Source: Pseudodonghicola sp048268305 (GTDB lineage: Bacteria > Pseudomonadota > Alphaproteobacteria > Rhodobacterales > Rhodobacteraceae). From it: a stretch of DNA of 64,000 nt. Below the pieces are notes generated by a model that had not been told where the DNA came from, did no database searches, and saw only the letters and a program-made list of their open reading frames with translations. The stretch lies in the NCBI RefSeq assembly GCF_048268305.1, contig NZ_JBLWVT010000009.1, positions 186,001-250,000 on the forward strand, written 5' to 3'. Position numbers and translations under genes: made by a program. Positions 17,226 through 26,257 of this stretch are shown here, in pieces; position 1 is the first letter of the stretch; each line of letters begins with the position of its first letter.

Positions 17226-18200
17226 ATGCGCGACACCACACGCCCAGGGCCCAACCGCCGCGACATCCTCCTTGGCGCGGCCGGGCTGACCGCCCTCGCC
17301 ACGCTTCCCCCTTTTTCCACCCCGGCTCTCGCAGAGGCCGCCAAACACAGGAAGGACATCATCATGGGATACGTCACCACCAAGGACGGCACCGAAATCT
17401 TCTTCAAGGACTGGGGTCCGAAGGATGCCCAGCCGATCGTTTTCCACCACGGCTGGCCGCTGAGTTCCGACGATTGGGACGCGCAGATGCTGTTCTTCGT
17501 CTCGAAGGGCTATCGGGTCGTCGCCCATGACCGGCGCGGCCATGGCCGGTCGTCGCAGGTGCCGGACGGCCACGACATGGACCACTATGCCGCTGACGCC
17601 TTCGCGGTGGCCGAGGCGCTGGATCTGCGCAACGCCGTTCACATCGGCCATTCGACCGGTGGCGGCGAGGTCGCGCGCTATGTCGCCAAGTTCGGCGAAC
17701 CGGCCGGCCGCGTCGCCAAGGCCGTGCTGGTCTCGGCGGTGCCGCCGTTGATGCTGCAGACCGATGCCAACCCCGAGGGGCTGCCGATCGACGTTTTCGA
17801 CGGGCTCCGCTCGGCCCTGGCCGCGAACCGGGCGCAGTTCTTCCGCGATCTGCCGGCGGGCCCGTTTTACGGCTTCAACCGCGAGGGCGCCGAGGTCTTC
17901 GAAGGCGTGATCCAGAACTGGTGGCGCCAGGGCATGATGGGCTCGGCGAAGGCGCATTACGATGGCATCAAGGCCTTCTCAGAGACCGATCAGACCGAGG
18001 ACTTGAAGGCGATCACGGTGCCGACCTTGGTCCTGCACGGTGAAGATGACCAGATCGTGCCGATCGCCGATGCCGCGCTGAAGTCGATCGAACTTCTGCA
18101 AAACGGCACGTTGAAGACCTATCCGGGCTTCTCGCACGGGATGTTGACGGTCAATGCCGACACACTGAATGCGGACCTGCTGGCCTTCATCGAGGCCTGA
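17226..18200 (+). CDS. Exported alpha/beta hydrolase, non-heme chloroperoxidase-like
   Basis: 324 aa. Tat-type signal (NRRDILLGAAG, residues 10-20; cleavage near ALAEAA). The mature enzyme has oxyanion motif FHHGWPLSSDDW, nucleophile S143 in GHSTGG, acid D274/D275 in HGEDDQIVP and H304 in GFSHGM. This is the aryl esterase / cofactor-free haloperoxidase family. A close paralogue lies at 31006-31950. An ATG at codon 47 (MGYVTTKDG) could give a cytoplasmic form; a good purine-rich site (AGGAAGG) precedes it. Confidence 0.93.
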   Translation: MRDTTRPGPNRRDILLGAAGLTALATLPPFSTPALAEAAKHRKDIIMGYVTTKDGTEIFFKDWGPKDAQPIVFHHGWPLSSDDWDAQMLFFVSKGYRVVAHDRRGHGRSSQVPDGHDMDHYAADAFAVAEALDLRNAVHIGHSTGGGEVARYVAKFGEPAGRVAKAVLVSAVPPLMLQTDANPEGLPIDVFDGLRSALAANRAQFFRDLPAGPFYGFNREGAEVFEGVIQNWWRQGMMGSAKAHYDGIKAFSETDQTEDLKAITVPTLVLHGEDDQIVPIADAALKSIELLQNGTLKTYPGFSHGMLTVNADTLNADLLAFIEA

Positions 18201-18207
18201 CGATCGA

Positions 18208-18237
18208 GTCCCGTGCCGGAGCGCTCCGGCACGGGAC
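18208..18237 (+). terminator. 30-bp perfect palindrome after the chloroperoxidase gene
   Basis: GTCCCGTGCCGGAGC (18208-18222) is followed directly by its exact reverse complement (18223-18237), starting 8 bp after the stop codon. It folds into a very stable stem and probably ends the transcript, although no T tract follows. Confidence 0.6.
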
Positions 18238-18433
18238 AGCCTTCTGGCGAGGGGCTTGCCGGGACTTTTGTGTCGCCTCGCCCGTTCCCGGCGTCGGGGC
18301 CAGAAGCCCGCCTCGGGGGGCTGCCTCGGGGGGCTTGTCGCTGGATGACGTCTGCCCAGTCCGGATGGCGCAGCGACTGCGAGCGGACGAAGGGGCAAAG
18401 CGGCACGATCCGCTGACCCTTGGTGCGCGCGCG

Positions 18434-18772
18434 ATGAAAAGCACACTCGACTTGACGTTCTCGCCCGGCGCGCTGGCGGGGCGGCAGCAGCATATCAGCG
18501 ACAGCTGGATTGATCCGCTGATCGCGGCACGGATCAGCACGCAACTGAACGACCACTGGAGCGTCACGGCCGCGTTCGACTATGGCGGCTTTGGCATCGG
18601 TTCGGCATCGAAGGAAACCTGGCAGGCCATCGCGACCCTGGGCTACGCGGTGAACGAAGATTGGACAGTGATGGGCGGCTACCGCCATCTCTTCGTGGAC
18701 CGACAGAACCAGGGCACCGACTATAGCCTCGAGATGACGGGTCTGATTTTCGGTGCGACCTATCGGTTTTGA
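18434..18772 (+). pseudogene. C-terminal remnant of an outer-membrane beta-barrel protein
   Basis: About 112 codons from MKSTLDLTFSPG to a terminal YRF, with alternating beta strands (WSVTAAFDYGGFGIG, NEDWTVMGGYRHLFVD, LEMTGLIFGATYRF) and the C-terminal aromatic residue used by BAM. Intact proteins of this kind are 200-260 aa with a signal peptide; here no signal or N-terminal strands are found. The frame is open back to 18335 but that part is not protein-like. Confidence 0.6.
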
Positions 18773-18815
18773 TCGTGCGGCGATTGCGGAATAATTTCGT
18801 TTTCTAGGACTGAAC

Positions 18816-20117
18816 ATGGCCGGATATTTTCGACTTCTCCCGTTTGTGATGGCCTGTCTGACCATGCTGACCCTCATCGTGCCGGCGGGGGCGCAGGAGG
18901 CCGCAAGTGCCACCGCACGGCCCGAGCCGATGACCCGCGAGGCGGTGCGCGAGATGGTGGCGCGGATGTCGGACGATCAGGTGCGCGACCTGCTGCTGAC
19001 CCGGCTCGACGCGGTTGCGGCGCAGCAGGCGACGCCGGCATCCGGGGGCTTTGCTTCGCAAACCGTCGAGGTCGCGACGCGGGTTGGCGCCGATCTTTTG
19101 GCGGCGGTGCAGGGCATTCCGCAAATCGCCACGCTGGAAACTGTCGCGATTTCCAATTTCGTCACCGGCTACGGGCGCGCCGGGCTGTTTCTGCTCGCCG
19201 GTGCGGTGATCTTCATCCTGACCTTCAATAACACCAATGGGGTGCATCTCGGCGACAGCCGGATCGGCTTCTGGCTCAATACCGCAGTACATGCCTATAT
19301 CGCGCTGATCGCCTGGCGCGCCCGCGACGGGCTGACCCAGATGATGCGCGGCAGAGAACCCGACCGGACCCTGACGGACGAGCGCGTGGCCCGGGCCTAC
19401 CCCTATTCCGCCATCGTGGTGATCTTCGTGCTGCTGGCGCTCGGCAATATCGGCATCGACATCACGCCGCTGCTGGCCGGCGCCGGGCTCCTCGGCCTCG
19501 CCATCGGCTTCGGCGCGCAAAAGCTGGTGTCCGATGTGGTCTCGGGCATCTTCTTCCTGATCGACGACGCCTTCCGCATCGGCGAATATGTTGAGGTCGA
19601 CGGCACCGCCGGGACGGTCGAAAAGATCTCGATCCGCTCGATGCAGCTCCGTCACCACCGGGGGCCGGTGCATACCATCCCCTATGGCGAAATCCCCAAG
19701 CTGACCAACTACAGCCGCGATTGGGTGATCATGAAGCTGAAGTTCACCGTGCCCTTCGACACTGATCCCAACAAGGTGAAGAAGATCTTCAAGAAGATCG
19801 GCACCGAGATGATGGACAAGCCGCTCTACAAGGACGGTTTCCTCGAACCCTTCAAGAGCCAGGGCGTGTTCGATTTCAGCGAGGTCGGCATGGTGATCCG
19901 CGGCAAGTTCATGGCCAAGCCGGGCCAGCAGTTCACCATCCGCAAGGAGATCTACAACCGGGTGAAGGCCGAATTCGGCGCGGCGGGGATCGAGTTCGCC
20001 CGTCCCGAGGTGCGCATCGCCATGCCCGAGGGGCATGAGGAGCCGGGCGATGCCGAGCTGCAGGCCGCAGCAAAGGCCGCCGCCCGGACAACATTCGCCA
20101 GAACCGAGACGCCGTAG
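18816..20117 (+). CDS. MscS family mechanosensitive ion channel
   Basis: 433 aa. Signal peptide ending near AGAQE (residue 27), then a periplasmic helical part, four or five membrane helices (about 130-245), and the MscS pore helix GAGLLGLAIGFGAQKLVSDVVSGIFFLIDDAF, followed by the beta domain (EVDGTAGTVEKISIRSMQLR) and a C-terminal cytoplasmic domain. Opens under membrane tension and protects against hypo-osmotic shock. Alone in its transcription unit, followed by a terminator. Confidence 0.93.
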   Translation: MAGYFRLLPFVMACLTMLTLIVPAGAQEAASATARPEPMTREAVREMVARMSDDQVRDLLLTRLDAVAAQQATPASGGFASQTVEVATRVGADLLAAVQGIPQIATLETVAISNFVTGYGRAGLFLLAGAVIFILTFNNTNGVHLGDSRIGFWLNTAVHAYIALIAWRARDGLTQMMRGREPDRTLTDERVARAYPYSAIVVIFVLLALGNIGIDITPLLAGAGLLGLAIGFGAQKLVSDVVSGIFFLIDDAFRIGEYVEVDGTAGTVEKISIRSMQLRHHRGPVHTIPYGEIPKLTNYSRDWVIMKLKFTVPFDTDPNKVKKIFKKIGTEMMDKPLYKDGFLEPFKSQGVFDFSEVGMVIRGKFMAKPGQQFTIRKEIYNRVKAEFGAAGIEFARPEVRIAMPEGHEEPGDAELQAAAKAAARTTFARTETP

Positions 20118-20155
20118 GCGCCGGCCGGTGGTTGACCTAACTGCCCTGAGCTGAG

Positions 20156-20185
20156 ATCGCCTGCGCCGGTCAAGGCGCAGGCGAT
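20156..20185 (+). terminator. Intrinsic terminator after the MscS gene
   Basis: ATCGCCTGCGCC (20156-20167) and GGCGCAGGCGAT (20174-20185) form a perfect 12-bp stem with a 6-base loop, followed by GGCTTTTGG. Confidence 0.7.
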
Positions 20186-20297
20186 GGCTTTTGGCGCCTG
20201 CATGGTTTCGTTCGGTCGCAGGTCCTGCAGCGTGCTCCCGGCGCGCTGCAAGACCTGAGGGTCGCGGGCTGTCTTTGGCTCCCCGGGGCAGGGGGCG

Positions 20298-20615
20298 TCA
20301 GCCCTTGGCCGCCATCTGGCCGGCCACGGCGTTGAGCGCGGCGAGCATCCCGGCCGCGTCCTGCTTGTCCTCTGCGTCCTGCAGGGCCTGGGCGGCGGCG
20401 GCATAGCGGCCGAAGAACTGGTTCAACTCTTCGGTCGACAGCGGCATGCGTTCGTGCAGATCGACGAATTCCTCGGCGATCTTGCCCAGCAGATAGAAGG
20501 CGGCGGCTTGATCGGGATGGGCGCTGGCCTGGGCAAAGGCGGTCTTGGCCGTCGCCGCATAGGCATGCATGCCCCGACCTTTTTCGGTCAGTTCTTCGAT
20601 GAGGGACATAAACAT
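20298..20615 (-). CDS. Small conserved-looking hypothetical protein
   Basis: 105 aa, predicted all-helical and soluble (MFMSLIEELTEKGRGMHAYAATAKTAFAQA...). No family recognised. The ATG at 20615 has CAGGAGAC upstream and sits 17 bp after the pyrE stop, so it is the last gene of the TRAP-pyrimidine operon. Its function may be tied to orotate metabolism, but nothing in the sequence shows this. Confidence 0.75.
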   Translation of the reverse strand: MFMSLIEELTEKGRGMHAYAATAKTAFAQASAHPDQAAAFYLLGKIAEEFVDLHERMPLSTEELNQFFGRYAAAAQALQDAEDKQDAAGMLAALNAVAGQMAAKG

Positions 20616-20632
20616 CAGTGGGTCTCCTGAGG

Positions 20633-21334
20633 TTAGAGAGTGATCCGGCTGGCACCGCCATGATGGGCGGACCAGTCCAGCGGATCGTCGAGAAAACGCT
20701 CGATCTCGGCGAGAGTCGCGGCGTCGAAACTGGCCTGGGCACGCGCCACCTGCAGCACGTCGCGCCAATTGGCCAGCGCATGCAGACGCAAGCCATGGCG
20801 CGTCAGCGCCTCGCGGGTCTGGGGGAAGATGTCGTAATAGAAGATCATCAGCACGTCCGAGACTTGCGCCCCCGCGCGGCGCAGCGCCTCGCAGAAGCGG
20901 ATCTTGGAACCGCCGTCGGTGGTCAGATCCTCGACCAGCAACACCCGCTGACCGGGGGTCAGCACCCCCTCGATCTGGGCGCCTGGCCCGAAACCCTGCG
21001 AGCGTTTGCGCACATATTGCATCGGCAGGCCCATGTTGGCCGCGACCCAGGCGGCAAAGGGAATGCCCGCGGTTTCGCCTCCGGCCACGGCATCGACCCG
21101 TTCGAAGCCGATCTCGCTGACCAGAACGGTGCCGGCGAAATCCATCATCATCTCGCGGATGCGGGGAAAGGAGATCACCCGGCGCACGTCGATATAGACC
21201 GGGCTTGCCAGGCCCGAGCTGAAGGTGAAGGGCTGCCCGGTCGACACTTTCACCGCGTCGATTTCCAGCAGCGCCTGTGCCGTGAGTTCGGCGATCTGGC
21301 GACGATCGGCGAAGGAGGTTGTCATGCTGCTCAT
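20633..21334 (-). CDS. pyrE: Orotate phosphoribosyltransferase
   Basis: 233 aa. Type I phosphoribosyltransferase with the PRPP loop VLLVEDLTTDGGSK at residues 131-144 and the PyrE N-terminal SSGLASPVYIDVRR (39-52) that binds orotate. Catalyses orotate + PRPP to OMP + PPi. Seventh gene of the operon with a TRAP transporter, PyrK, PyrD and an M20 amidohydrolase; this placement suggests use for salvage of imported orotate as well as, or instead of, the biosynthetic role. Confidence 0.93.
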   Translation of the reverse strand: MSSMTTSFADRRQIAELTAQALLEIDAVKVSTGQPFTFSSGLASPVYIDVRRVISFPRIREMMMDFAGTVLVSEIGFERVDAVAGGETAGIPFAAWVAANMGLPMQYVRKRSQGFGPGAQIEGVLTPGQRVLLVEDLTTDGGSKIRFCEALRRAGAQVSDVLMIFYYDIFPQTREALTRHGLRLHALANWRDVLQVARAQASFDAATLAEIERFLDDPLDWSAHHGGASRITL

Positions 21335-21367
21335 GTGAGGGGCCGCTCGCAGGTGGGTGTCATGGGG

Positions 21368-22618
21368 TCATTCCTCCAGAAAGCGGGCCAGAATGGAAGT
21401 GGCGACAAGGAAATCGTCAAGCTCCATCGCCTCGTCCGGATTGTGCGACCCGTTGCGGTTGCGCACGAAGATCATGCCGGCGGGAATGCCGGCCTGGGCG
21501 AAGACCGCGGCATCGTGGCCGCCGCCGGAGGCCATCGAGAACGGGTCGAGCCCCTTCGCTGCCATCGCTGCCAAGAGGCCGTCGACGATGCCGCGATCCA
21601 TCATCGCTGGGGCGGTGTCGACGCGCGGGCCGGTTTCGAACCGCACGCCACGGGCGCGGGCGATATCGGCCATTTCCTCAGCCAGATAGATTTGCATCTC
21701 GGCCAGCGTCTGGGCGCTTTGCGACCGGATGTCGAGGCTGAAGGCAGCCTCGTCGGGGATGCGGGCGATCGCATGGCGTTGCGGGTCGGTGCCCACCACG
21801 CCCGAGGTCAGGACCAGATCGCCGCCGGTGATCAGGATGCGCCGCCAGGTCTCGTCCAGCCGCGACAACAGATCGGCCATGGCCAGCACCGGGTCATGGC
21901 GATAGGCGCGCGGCACCGCCCCGGAGTGGCCGCCTTGGCCGATGCAGCGGATCGCACGATAGCGGAAGTTGCCGCGGATGCCGGTGACGACCGCAGCGGG
22001 GATATCCTTTTCGACCAGCAGCGGGCCTTGTTCGATATGCAGCTCAAGATAGGCGCGGATGCGGCCCAGATCCGCCAGCGGCCGGCCCTGCGCCACCGCA
22101 TCGGTATCAATTCCGATATCGGCCAGGTGATCGTTCAGCGGCCGCCCGTCGCCCTTGTGGGCGGCGATCAGATCGGCCTGGGTGACGGTGCCGGTCAGCA
22201 TCTTCGAGCCCAGGTAGCAGGAGCCGAACCAGGCGCTTTCCTCGCCGCGCATCGCCACCAGCATGACCGGATGCGCCAGCCGGCCCTTGCCGCCGATCAG
22301 CACCAGCAGCCCGGCCACGACCCCGGCGAGCCCGTCGAAGTTGCCGCCCATCGGCACGCTGTCGACATGCGAGCCGATCAGCACCCAGTTTTCGGCGGTC
22401 TCATGCTCGGGGCGGCAGAACACGCGGTTGCGCCCGGCGTCTTCGGTGACGACAAGACCGTGGCGTTTGCCGAAGTCCGCCAGATAGTCCAGCACCGCCG
22501 TTTCCACCGGCGAGAAGGCGGGGCGGCTGACGCCCTCGGCATCGAGGCTCATGGCGCGCACGGTGTCGAAAACCTCGGCGGCGAGCGCGCCCAGATCAGG
22601 GGAGGTCACGGTGTTCAC
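21368..22618 (-). CDS. M20 family Zn-dependent N-carbamoyl amino acid / allantoate amidohydrolase
   Basis: 416 aa from a GTG at 22618 that overlaps the pyrD stop (GTGA). AmaB/HyuC/AllC family: metal ligands H84 and D95 (SHVDSVPMGGNFDG), E126-E127 (MRGEES), H194 (LELHIEQGP) and a C-terminal HNPDE histidine. The family hydrolyses N-carbamoyl amides to amino acid + CO2 + NH3. Beside PyrD/PyrK the likely substrate is N-carbamoyl-L-aspartate (ureidosuccinate), made by ring opening of dihydroorotate. N-carbamoyl-beta-alanine is the alternative. Confidence 0.88.
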   Translation of the reverse strand: MNTVTSPDLGALAAEVFDTVRAMSLDAEGVSRPAFSPVETAVLDYLADFGKRHGLVVTEDAGRNRVFCRPEHETAENWVLIGSHVDSVPMGGNFDGLAGVVAGLLVLIGGKGRLAHPVMLVAMRGEESAWFGSCYLGSKMLTGTVTQADLIAAHKGDGRPLNDHLADIGIDTDAVAQGRPLADLGRIRAYLELHIEQGPLLVEKDIPAAVVTGIRGNFRYRAIRCIGQGGHSGAVPRAYRHDPVLAMADLLSRLDETWRRILITGGDLVLTSGVVGTDPQRHAIARIPDEAAFSLDIRSQSAQTLAEMQIYLAEEMADIARARGVRFETGPRVDTAPAMMDRGIVDGLLAAMAAKGLDPFSMASGGGHDAAVFAQAGIPAGMIFVRNRNGSHNPDEAMELDDFLVATSILARFLEE

Positions 22619-23556
22619 GATGCGCTCCCCCACTGCAGGGCGCCTTCGTCGGTTTCGACCAGGACCGACCCGGTGATCTCGTCGAGAGTGGCGATGCCGC
22701 GCGCCTCCATCCAGGTGTCGAGCGCGGGGATCAGCCGGGCCATCACCGTGGGCGACCGGAAGGTGGCGGTGCCCACCTGCACCGCGCGGGCGCCGGCGAT
22801 CAGGAATTCCAGCACGTCGTCCAATTCGGCGATACCGCCGCAGCCGATCACCGGAATCCCGACAGCGCGGGCGCATTGATAGGTCATTCGCAGGGCGATC
22901 GGCTTGATCGCCGGGCCGGAGATGCCGCCCATCACATTGCCAAGCTTCGGCCGTCGCGTGTCGATGTCGATCGCCATGCCAAGTGCGGTATTGGCCACCA
23001 CCAGCGCGTCGGCGCCGGCCGCCTCGGCCGCCTGGGCCACCTCGACCGGCTCGCCCGTATTTGGGGTGAGCTTGGCCCAGAGCGGCAGATCGGTCGCCGC
23101 CCGCAGCAGCTCGATGACCTGCCGGGTGCTGTCGGGGCGCATGGCAAAGGCCTTGCCGTCGGCCTCGATGTTCGGACAGGAGATATTGGCCTCGATCGCC
23201 GCGACGCCGGGCAGGCTGACCGCCTCGGCCAGACGGGCGAATTCATCGGCCGAATGGGCGGAGATCGACACCACCAGCGGCGCGGAATAGCGGCTCCAGA
23301 ACGGCAGGCTGTGGTCGCGGAAATAGGCGATCCCCTTCGAGGGAATGCCGATCGCGTTCAGCATGCCGCCGGGCAATTCGCAGACCCGAGGTGTGGGGTT
23401 GCCGGCGCGTTCTCCCGCCATGATCGTCTTGAGCACATGCGCGCCCAGCAGGTCGAGATCGAAGACCTCGGCCAGATCCTCGGAAAACGTGCCCGAGGCT
23501 GGCATGATCGGGTTTTGCAGCGTCAGGCTGCCGATGGTGGTGCGCAGATCGCTCAT
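22615..23556 (-). CDS. pyrD: Dihydroorotate dehydrogenase, class 1B catalytic subunit
   Basis: 313 aa. Class 1 DHODH: K43 (HVLKT) for FMN, catalytic cysteine C127 in NISCPN, FMN loops VVANT and GGISGPAIKP, and IPVIGCGGI. The cysteine base and the partner pyrK upstream make it class 1B, which uses NAD+ via PyrK. Gram-negative proteobacteria normally use membrane-bound quinone-linked class 2 PyrD, so a second or unusual role is likely; class 1B enzymes can run in reverse and reduce orotate with NADH. ATG overlaps the pyrK stop. Confidence 0.93.
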   Translation of the reverse strand: MSDLRTTIGSLTLQNPIMPASGTFSEDLAEVFDLDLLGAHVLKTIMAGERAGNPTPRVCELPGGMLNAIGIPSKGIAYFRDHSLPFWSRYSAPLVVSISAHSADEFARLAEAVSLPGVAAIEANISCPNIEADGKAFAMRPDSTRQVIELLRAATDLPLWAKLTPNTGEPVEVAQAAEAAGADALVVANTALGMAIDIDTRRPKLGNVMGGISGPAIKPIALRMTYQCARAVGIPVIGCGGIAELDDVLEFLIAGARAVQVGTATFRSPTVMARLIPALDTWMEARGIATLDEITGSVLVETDEGALQWGSAS

Positions 23557-24377
23557 GCCAGGGCCTCCGCAATCGGGAAGACCGGGCCTTCGCGGCAGAC
23601 CCGGCGTTGCACGATCTGATCGCCGACGCGGAAGCTGCGCACGCAGGCCTGGCACATGCCGATGCCGCAGGCCATCTGCTGTTCCATCGCGATCTCACCG
23701 GGAATGCCATGGGTGGCGCCCAGATCCTGCAAGAGCCGCAACAGGCGTGACGAGCCGCAGGTATAGAAGGCATCGACCTCGCCCCTGGCGATCCGCGTTT
23801 CGATCAGCGCGCGCAGGCTGTCGACCGAGGAAGAGCCATCCTCGTCGGTGACCACGATCACCTCGGCGCCGTAGCTGCGGAACAGATCGGTCGACATCGC
23901 GAGATCGGCGCGCCGGGCCGAGCAGATCGCGGTCAGACGGCGACCTCGCTCCTGCGCCAGCTTCGCCAGCGGTGCCAGCGTCGCCAATCCCACGCCGCGC
24001 GCGACCAGCAACAGGTTGCGCCAATCCTCGGGCATCGAGAAGCCGCTGCCCAGCGGTCCCAGGACATTCAGCCCATCACCCGGGCGCAGCGTCGCCAGCC
24101 CGCGAGTGCCGGCGCCAGTGACCTTGTAGAGGAACTGCAACCGCCCGGCCGCGGCATCATAGCCGTAAATGCTCATCGGGCGGCGCAGATAGGGCTGATC
24201 GGCCTCGGTGGTGGGGCAGAGCAGCTGGAAGAACTGGCCGGGATGGCAGGTCAGCACCTCGGAGGGAGCGGCGAGTTCCATCAGCCGGTATTCACCGTTG
24301 ACGGGGGAATTGGACAATACCTGGGCGGTGACCTCGGCGCAGCGTGGTGCGGAGGCCATGGAGGGATCGTGAAACAT
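23553..24377 (-). CDS. pyrK: Dihydroorotate dehydrogenase electron transfer subunit
   Basis: 274 aa. FAD-binding ferredoxin-reductase domain (LRRPMSIYGYD for FAD; LLVARGVGLATLAPLA for NAD), then the [2Fe-2S] site C237-x4-C242-x2-C245-x15-C261. It passes electrons between NAD(H) and the FMN of PyrD. Start at 24377, 11 bp after the TRAP large permease; a second ATG at 24359 would shorten it by six residues. Coupled to pyrD by an ATGA overlap. Confidence 0.92.
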   Translation of the reverse strand: MFHDPSMASAPRCAEVTAQVLSNSPVNGEYRLMELAAPSEVLTCHPGQFFQLLCPTTEADQPYLRRPMSIYGYDAAAGRLQFLYKVTGAGTRGLATLRPGDGLNVLGPLGSGFSMPEDWRNLLLVARGVGLATLAPLAKLAQERGRRLTAICSARRADLAMSTDLFRSYGAEVIVVTDEDGSSSVDSLRALIETRIARGEVDAFYTCGSSRLLRLLQDLGATHGIPGEIAMEQQMACGIGMCQACVRSFRVGDQIVQRRVCREGPVFPIAEALA

Positions 24378-24388
24378 TGGGTTTCGCC

Positions 24389-25672
24389 TCAGCCGTAAAT
24401 CAGTTTCGGAATGAAGAGGGAAATTTGCGGGATATAGGTGATCAGCAGCAGCACCAGGAGGTTCACGCCGACGAAGGGCCAGACCCCGCGGATGATCTGT
24501 TCGACCGGCTTGCCCAGCGTCGAGGAGGCCACGAAGATATCCAACCCGAAGGGCGGCGTGATCATCCCGAGACTGATGTTGAGCGTCACGATCATGCCGA
24601 AATGCACCGGGTCGATCCCGAGGCTCTGGGCGACGGGGAAGAGCGGTGGCACCAGGATCAAGAGCGCCGAGTTCGGGTCGATGAACATGCCGGCGATGAA
24701 GAAGCAGATGTTCACCACGATCAGGAAGCTGATCCAGCCCGCGTCGATCGAATGCAGGAAGCCGAGGATCTCGGCCGGCACCTGCGCCAGCGTCACGAAG
24801 AAGGAGATCAGGCCACCCATCGCCAGCAGGATGAAGATGATCGCGGTATTGATCGCGCTGCGTTCGGTGATGGCGAACAGATCGGCCCAGCTCAGCGAGC
24901 GCAGGATGAAGGCTTCGACCACGATGGCATAGATCACGCTGACCGCCGCGGCCTCGGTCGGGGTGAAGACCCCCGAATAGATGCCGCCAAGGATGATCAC
25001 CGGCATGCCAAGGGCCCATTTCGCGGCGCTGATCACCCGCAGCCGTTCGGACCAGGGCATGCGGGCCTCATGCGTCACGCCGTCGCGCCGCGCCTGCAGG
25101 CTGACCAGCAGGGCAAAGGCCAGGCCCAGCACGACGCCCACCGCCAGACCGCCGGCAAACAGCCGCGCGATCGAGGTGCCGGTCATCCAGCCATAGATGA
25201 TGAAGGTGATCGAGGGCGGGATCAGCAGCGCGGTCTCGGCGCTCGATACCAGCAGGCCAAGGCTGAACTTGTCGGAATAGCCGGCCCGGCGCATCTCGGG
25301 ATAGACCATGCGGCCCATCGCCGCCACCGTCGCCGGGGCCGATCCCGACACCGCGCCGAAGGCCATCGAGCCGCCGACCACCACATGCCCCATGCCGCCG
25401 CGGGAATGGCCGATCAGCGCTTTCACCACGCCGACAAGCTGGTCGGCGATCCGCCCCGAGCCCATCAGGTTCGCGGCGAGAATGAAGAACGGGATGGCGA
25501 GCAGGGTGGTATGGTTGATGCCGCCGACGATCTTCTGGATCACCGCCGGGTCGGGAATGGTGGGGAAAAACGCCGCCTTATAGCCGAGCGCGGGCAGCGC
25601 CAGCACCATCAGCATTTCGAAACCGGCGACCAGAAGCAGCAGCGCCAGAATGAAGATCAGGGCGAGGATCAT
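24389..25672 (-). CDS. TRAP transporter large permease, DctM type
   Basis: 427 aa with about 12 membrane spans and DctM motifs (FTPTEAAAVSVIYA, SLGMITPPFGLD). Ion-coupled channel subunit. Its ATG overlaps the stop of the small permease. Because pyrK, pyrD, an amidohydrolase and pyrE follow without a break, the transported acid is probably orotate or a related pyrimidine/ureido acid. Confidence 0.95.
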   Translation of the reverse strand: MILALIFILALLLLVAGFEMLMVLALPALGYKAAFFPTIPDPAVIQKIVGGINHTTLLAIPFFILAANLMGSGRIADQLVGVVKALIGHSRGGMGHVVVGGSMAFGAVSGSAPATVAAMGRMVYPEMRRAGYSDKFSLGLLVSSAETALLIPPSITFIIYGWMTGTSIARLFAGGLAVGVVLGLAFALLVSLQARRDGVTHEARMPWSERLRVISAAKWALGMPVIILGGIYSGVFTPTEAAAVSVIYAIVVEAFILRSLSWADLFAITERSAINTAIIFILLAMGGLISFFVTLAQVPAEILGFLHSIDAGWISFLIVVNICFFIAGMFIDPNSALLILVPPLFPVAQSLGIDPVHFGMIVTLNISLGMITPPFGLDIFVASSTLGKPVEQIIRGVWPFVGVNLLVLLLITYIPQISLFIPKLIYG

Positions 25673-26169
25673 GCTTCGGCCTCCTGTTGCGCGGTGAAGC
25701 GGTCGATGACGCCGAACAGGCTCAGCCCATAGCGCAGCCCGAGCAGCAGGAAGCCCGCCACCGGAGCCAGATAGATCAGCCCCATCGGGATGTTGAGCGT
25801 GGGCGAGCGTTGCCCGGTTTTCATCACGAATTGCACCAGCTCAAGCGCGAGCCAGGCCAGATAGAGCGAAAAGCAAAGCCCGACGATGTCGATCAGCGCC
25901 AGCAGCGGGCGACGCAGCCGCGGCGGCAGGGCATCGCGCATATTGGTGATGCTGACGTGCTTGCCGCGTTCCAGCGCGAGCCCCAGCGCGAGAAAGACCA
26001 GGAATAGGCTCATCAACCGAACCGCTTCCTCGATCCAGGCGAAATCGCTGGCGATCGTGCCGCCGAATTCGCGCAACACGACAGAGGCGAAATAGAGCGC
26101 GACCATCGCCAGGAACAAAAAGATCAGGATCGAGCGCTCCAGAAGCCGAAGCGCGTTCAGGGCTTTCAT
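25669..26169 (-). CDS. TRAP transporter small permease, DctQ type
   Basis: 166 aa with four hydrophobic segments and the DctQ-type loop LERGKHVSI near residue 86. Inner-membrane partner of the large permease, coupled to it by an ATGA overlap (25669-25672). A stable hairpin separates it from the binding-protein gene. Confidence 0.92.
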   Translation of the reverse strand: MKALNALRLLERSILIFLFLAMVALYFASVVLREFGGTIASDFAWIEEAVRLMSLFLVFLALGLALERGKHVSITNMRDALPPRLRRPLLALIDIVGLCFSLYLAWLALELVQFVMKTGQRSPTLNIPMGLIYLAPVAGFLLLGLRYGLSLFGVIDRFTAQQEAEA

Positions 26170-26219
26170 CGCAATGTCCTCGGGAAAGAAAAAAGGCGCG
26201 TCAGGGCGCCGAAGGGGGC

Positions 26220-26240
26220 GGGGCCGGTTATCCCGGCCCC
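26220..26240 (-). terminator. Attenuating hairpin between dctP and dctQ
   Basis: GGGGCCGG (26220-26227) and CCGGCCCC (26233-26240) form a GC-only stem with a 5-base loop just after the binding-protein stop. Such hairpins commonly stabilise or partly terminate the transcript so that the periplasmic protein is made in excess. Confidence 0.5.
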
Positions 26241-26257
26241 GGCTGGATCAGCTTGGG

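Noticed and set aside
20618..22879. A 753-codon open frame antisense to pyrE and the M20 gene
   Set aside because: It is the GC-rich complement of real genes; it is rich in H, R, G and Q, has no family motif, and the opposite strand carries intact catalytic motifs.
24344..25732. A 462-codon plus-strand open frame across the TRAP permease
   Set aside because: Composition is almost all charged D/R/H/Q repeats, the mirror of hydrophobic codons of the permease on the other strand.
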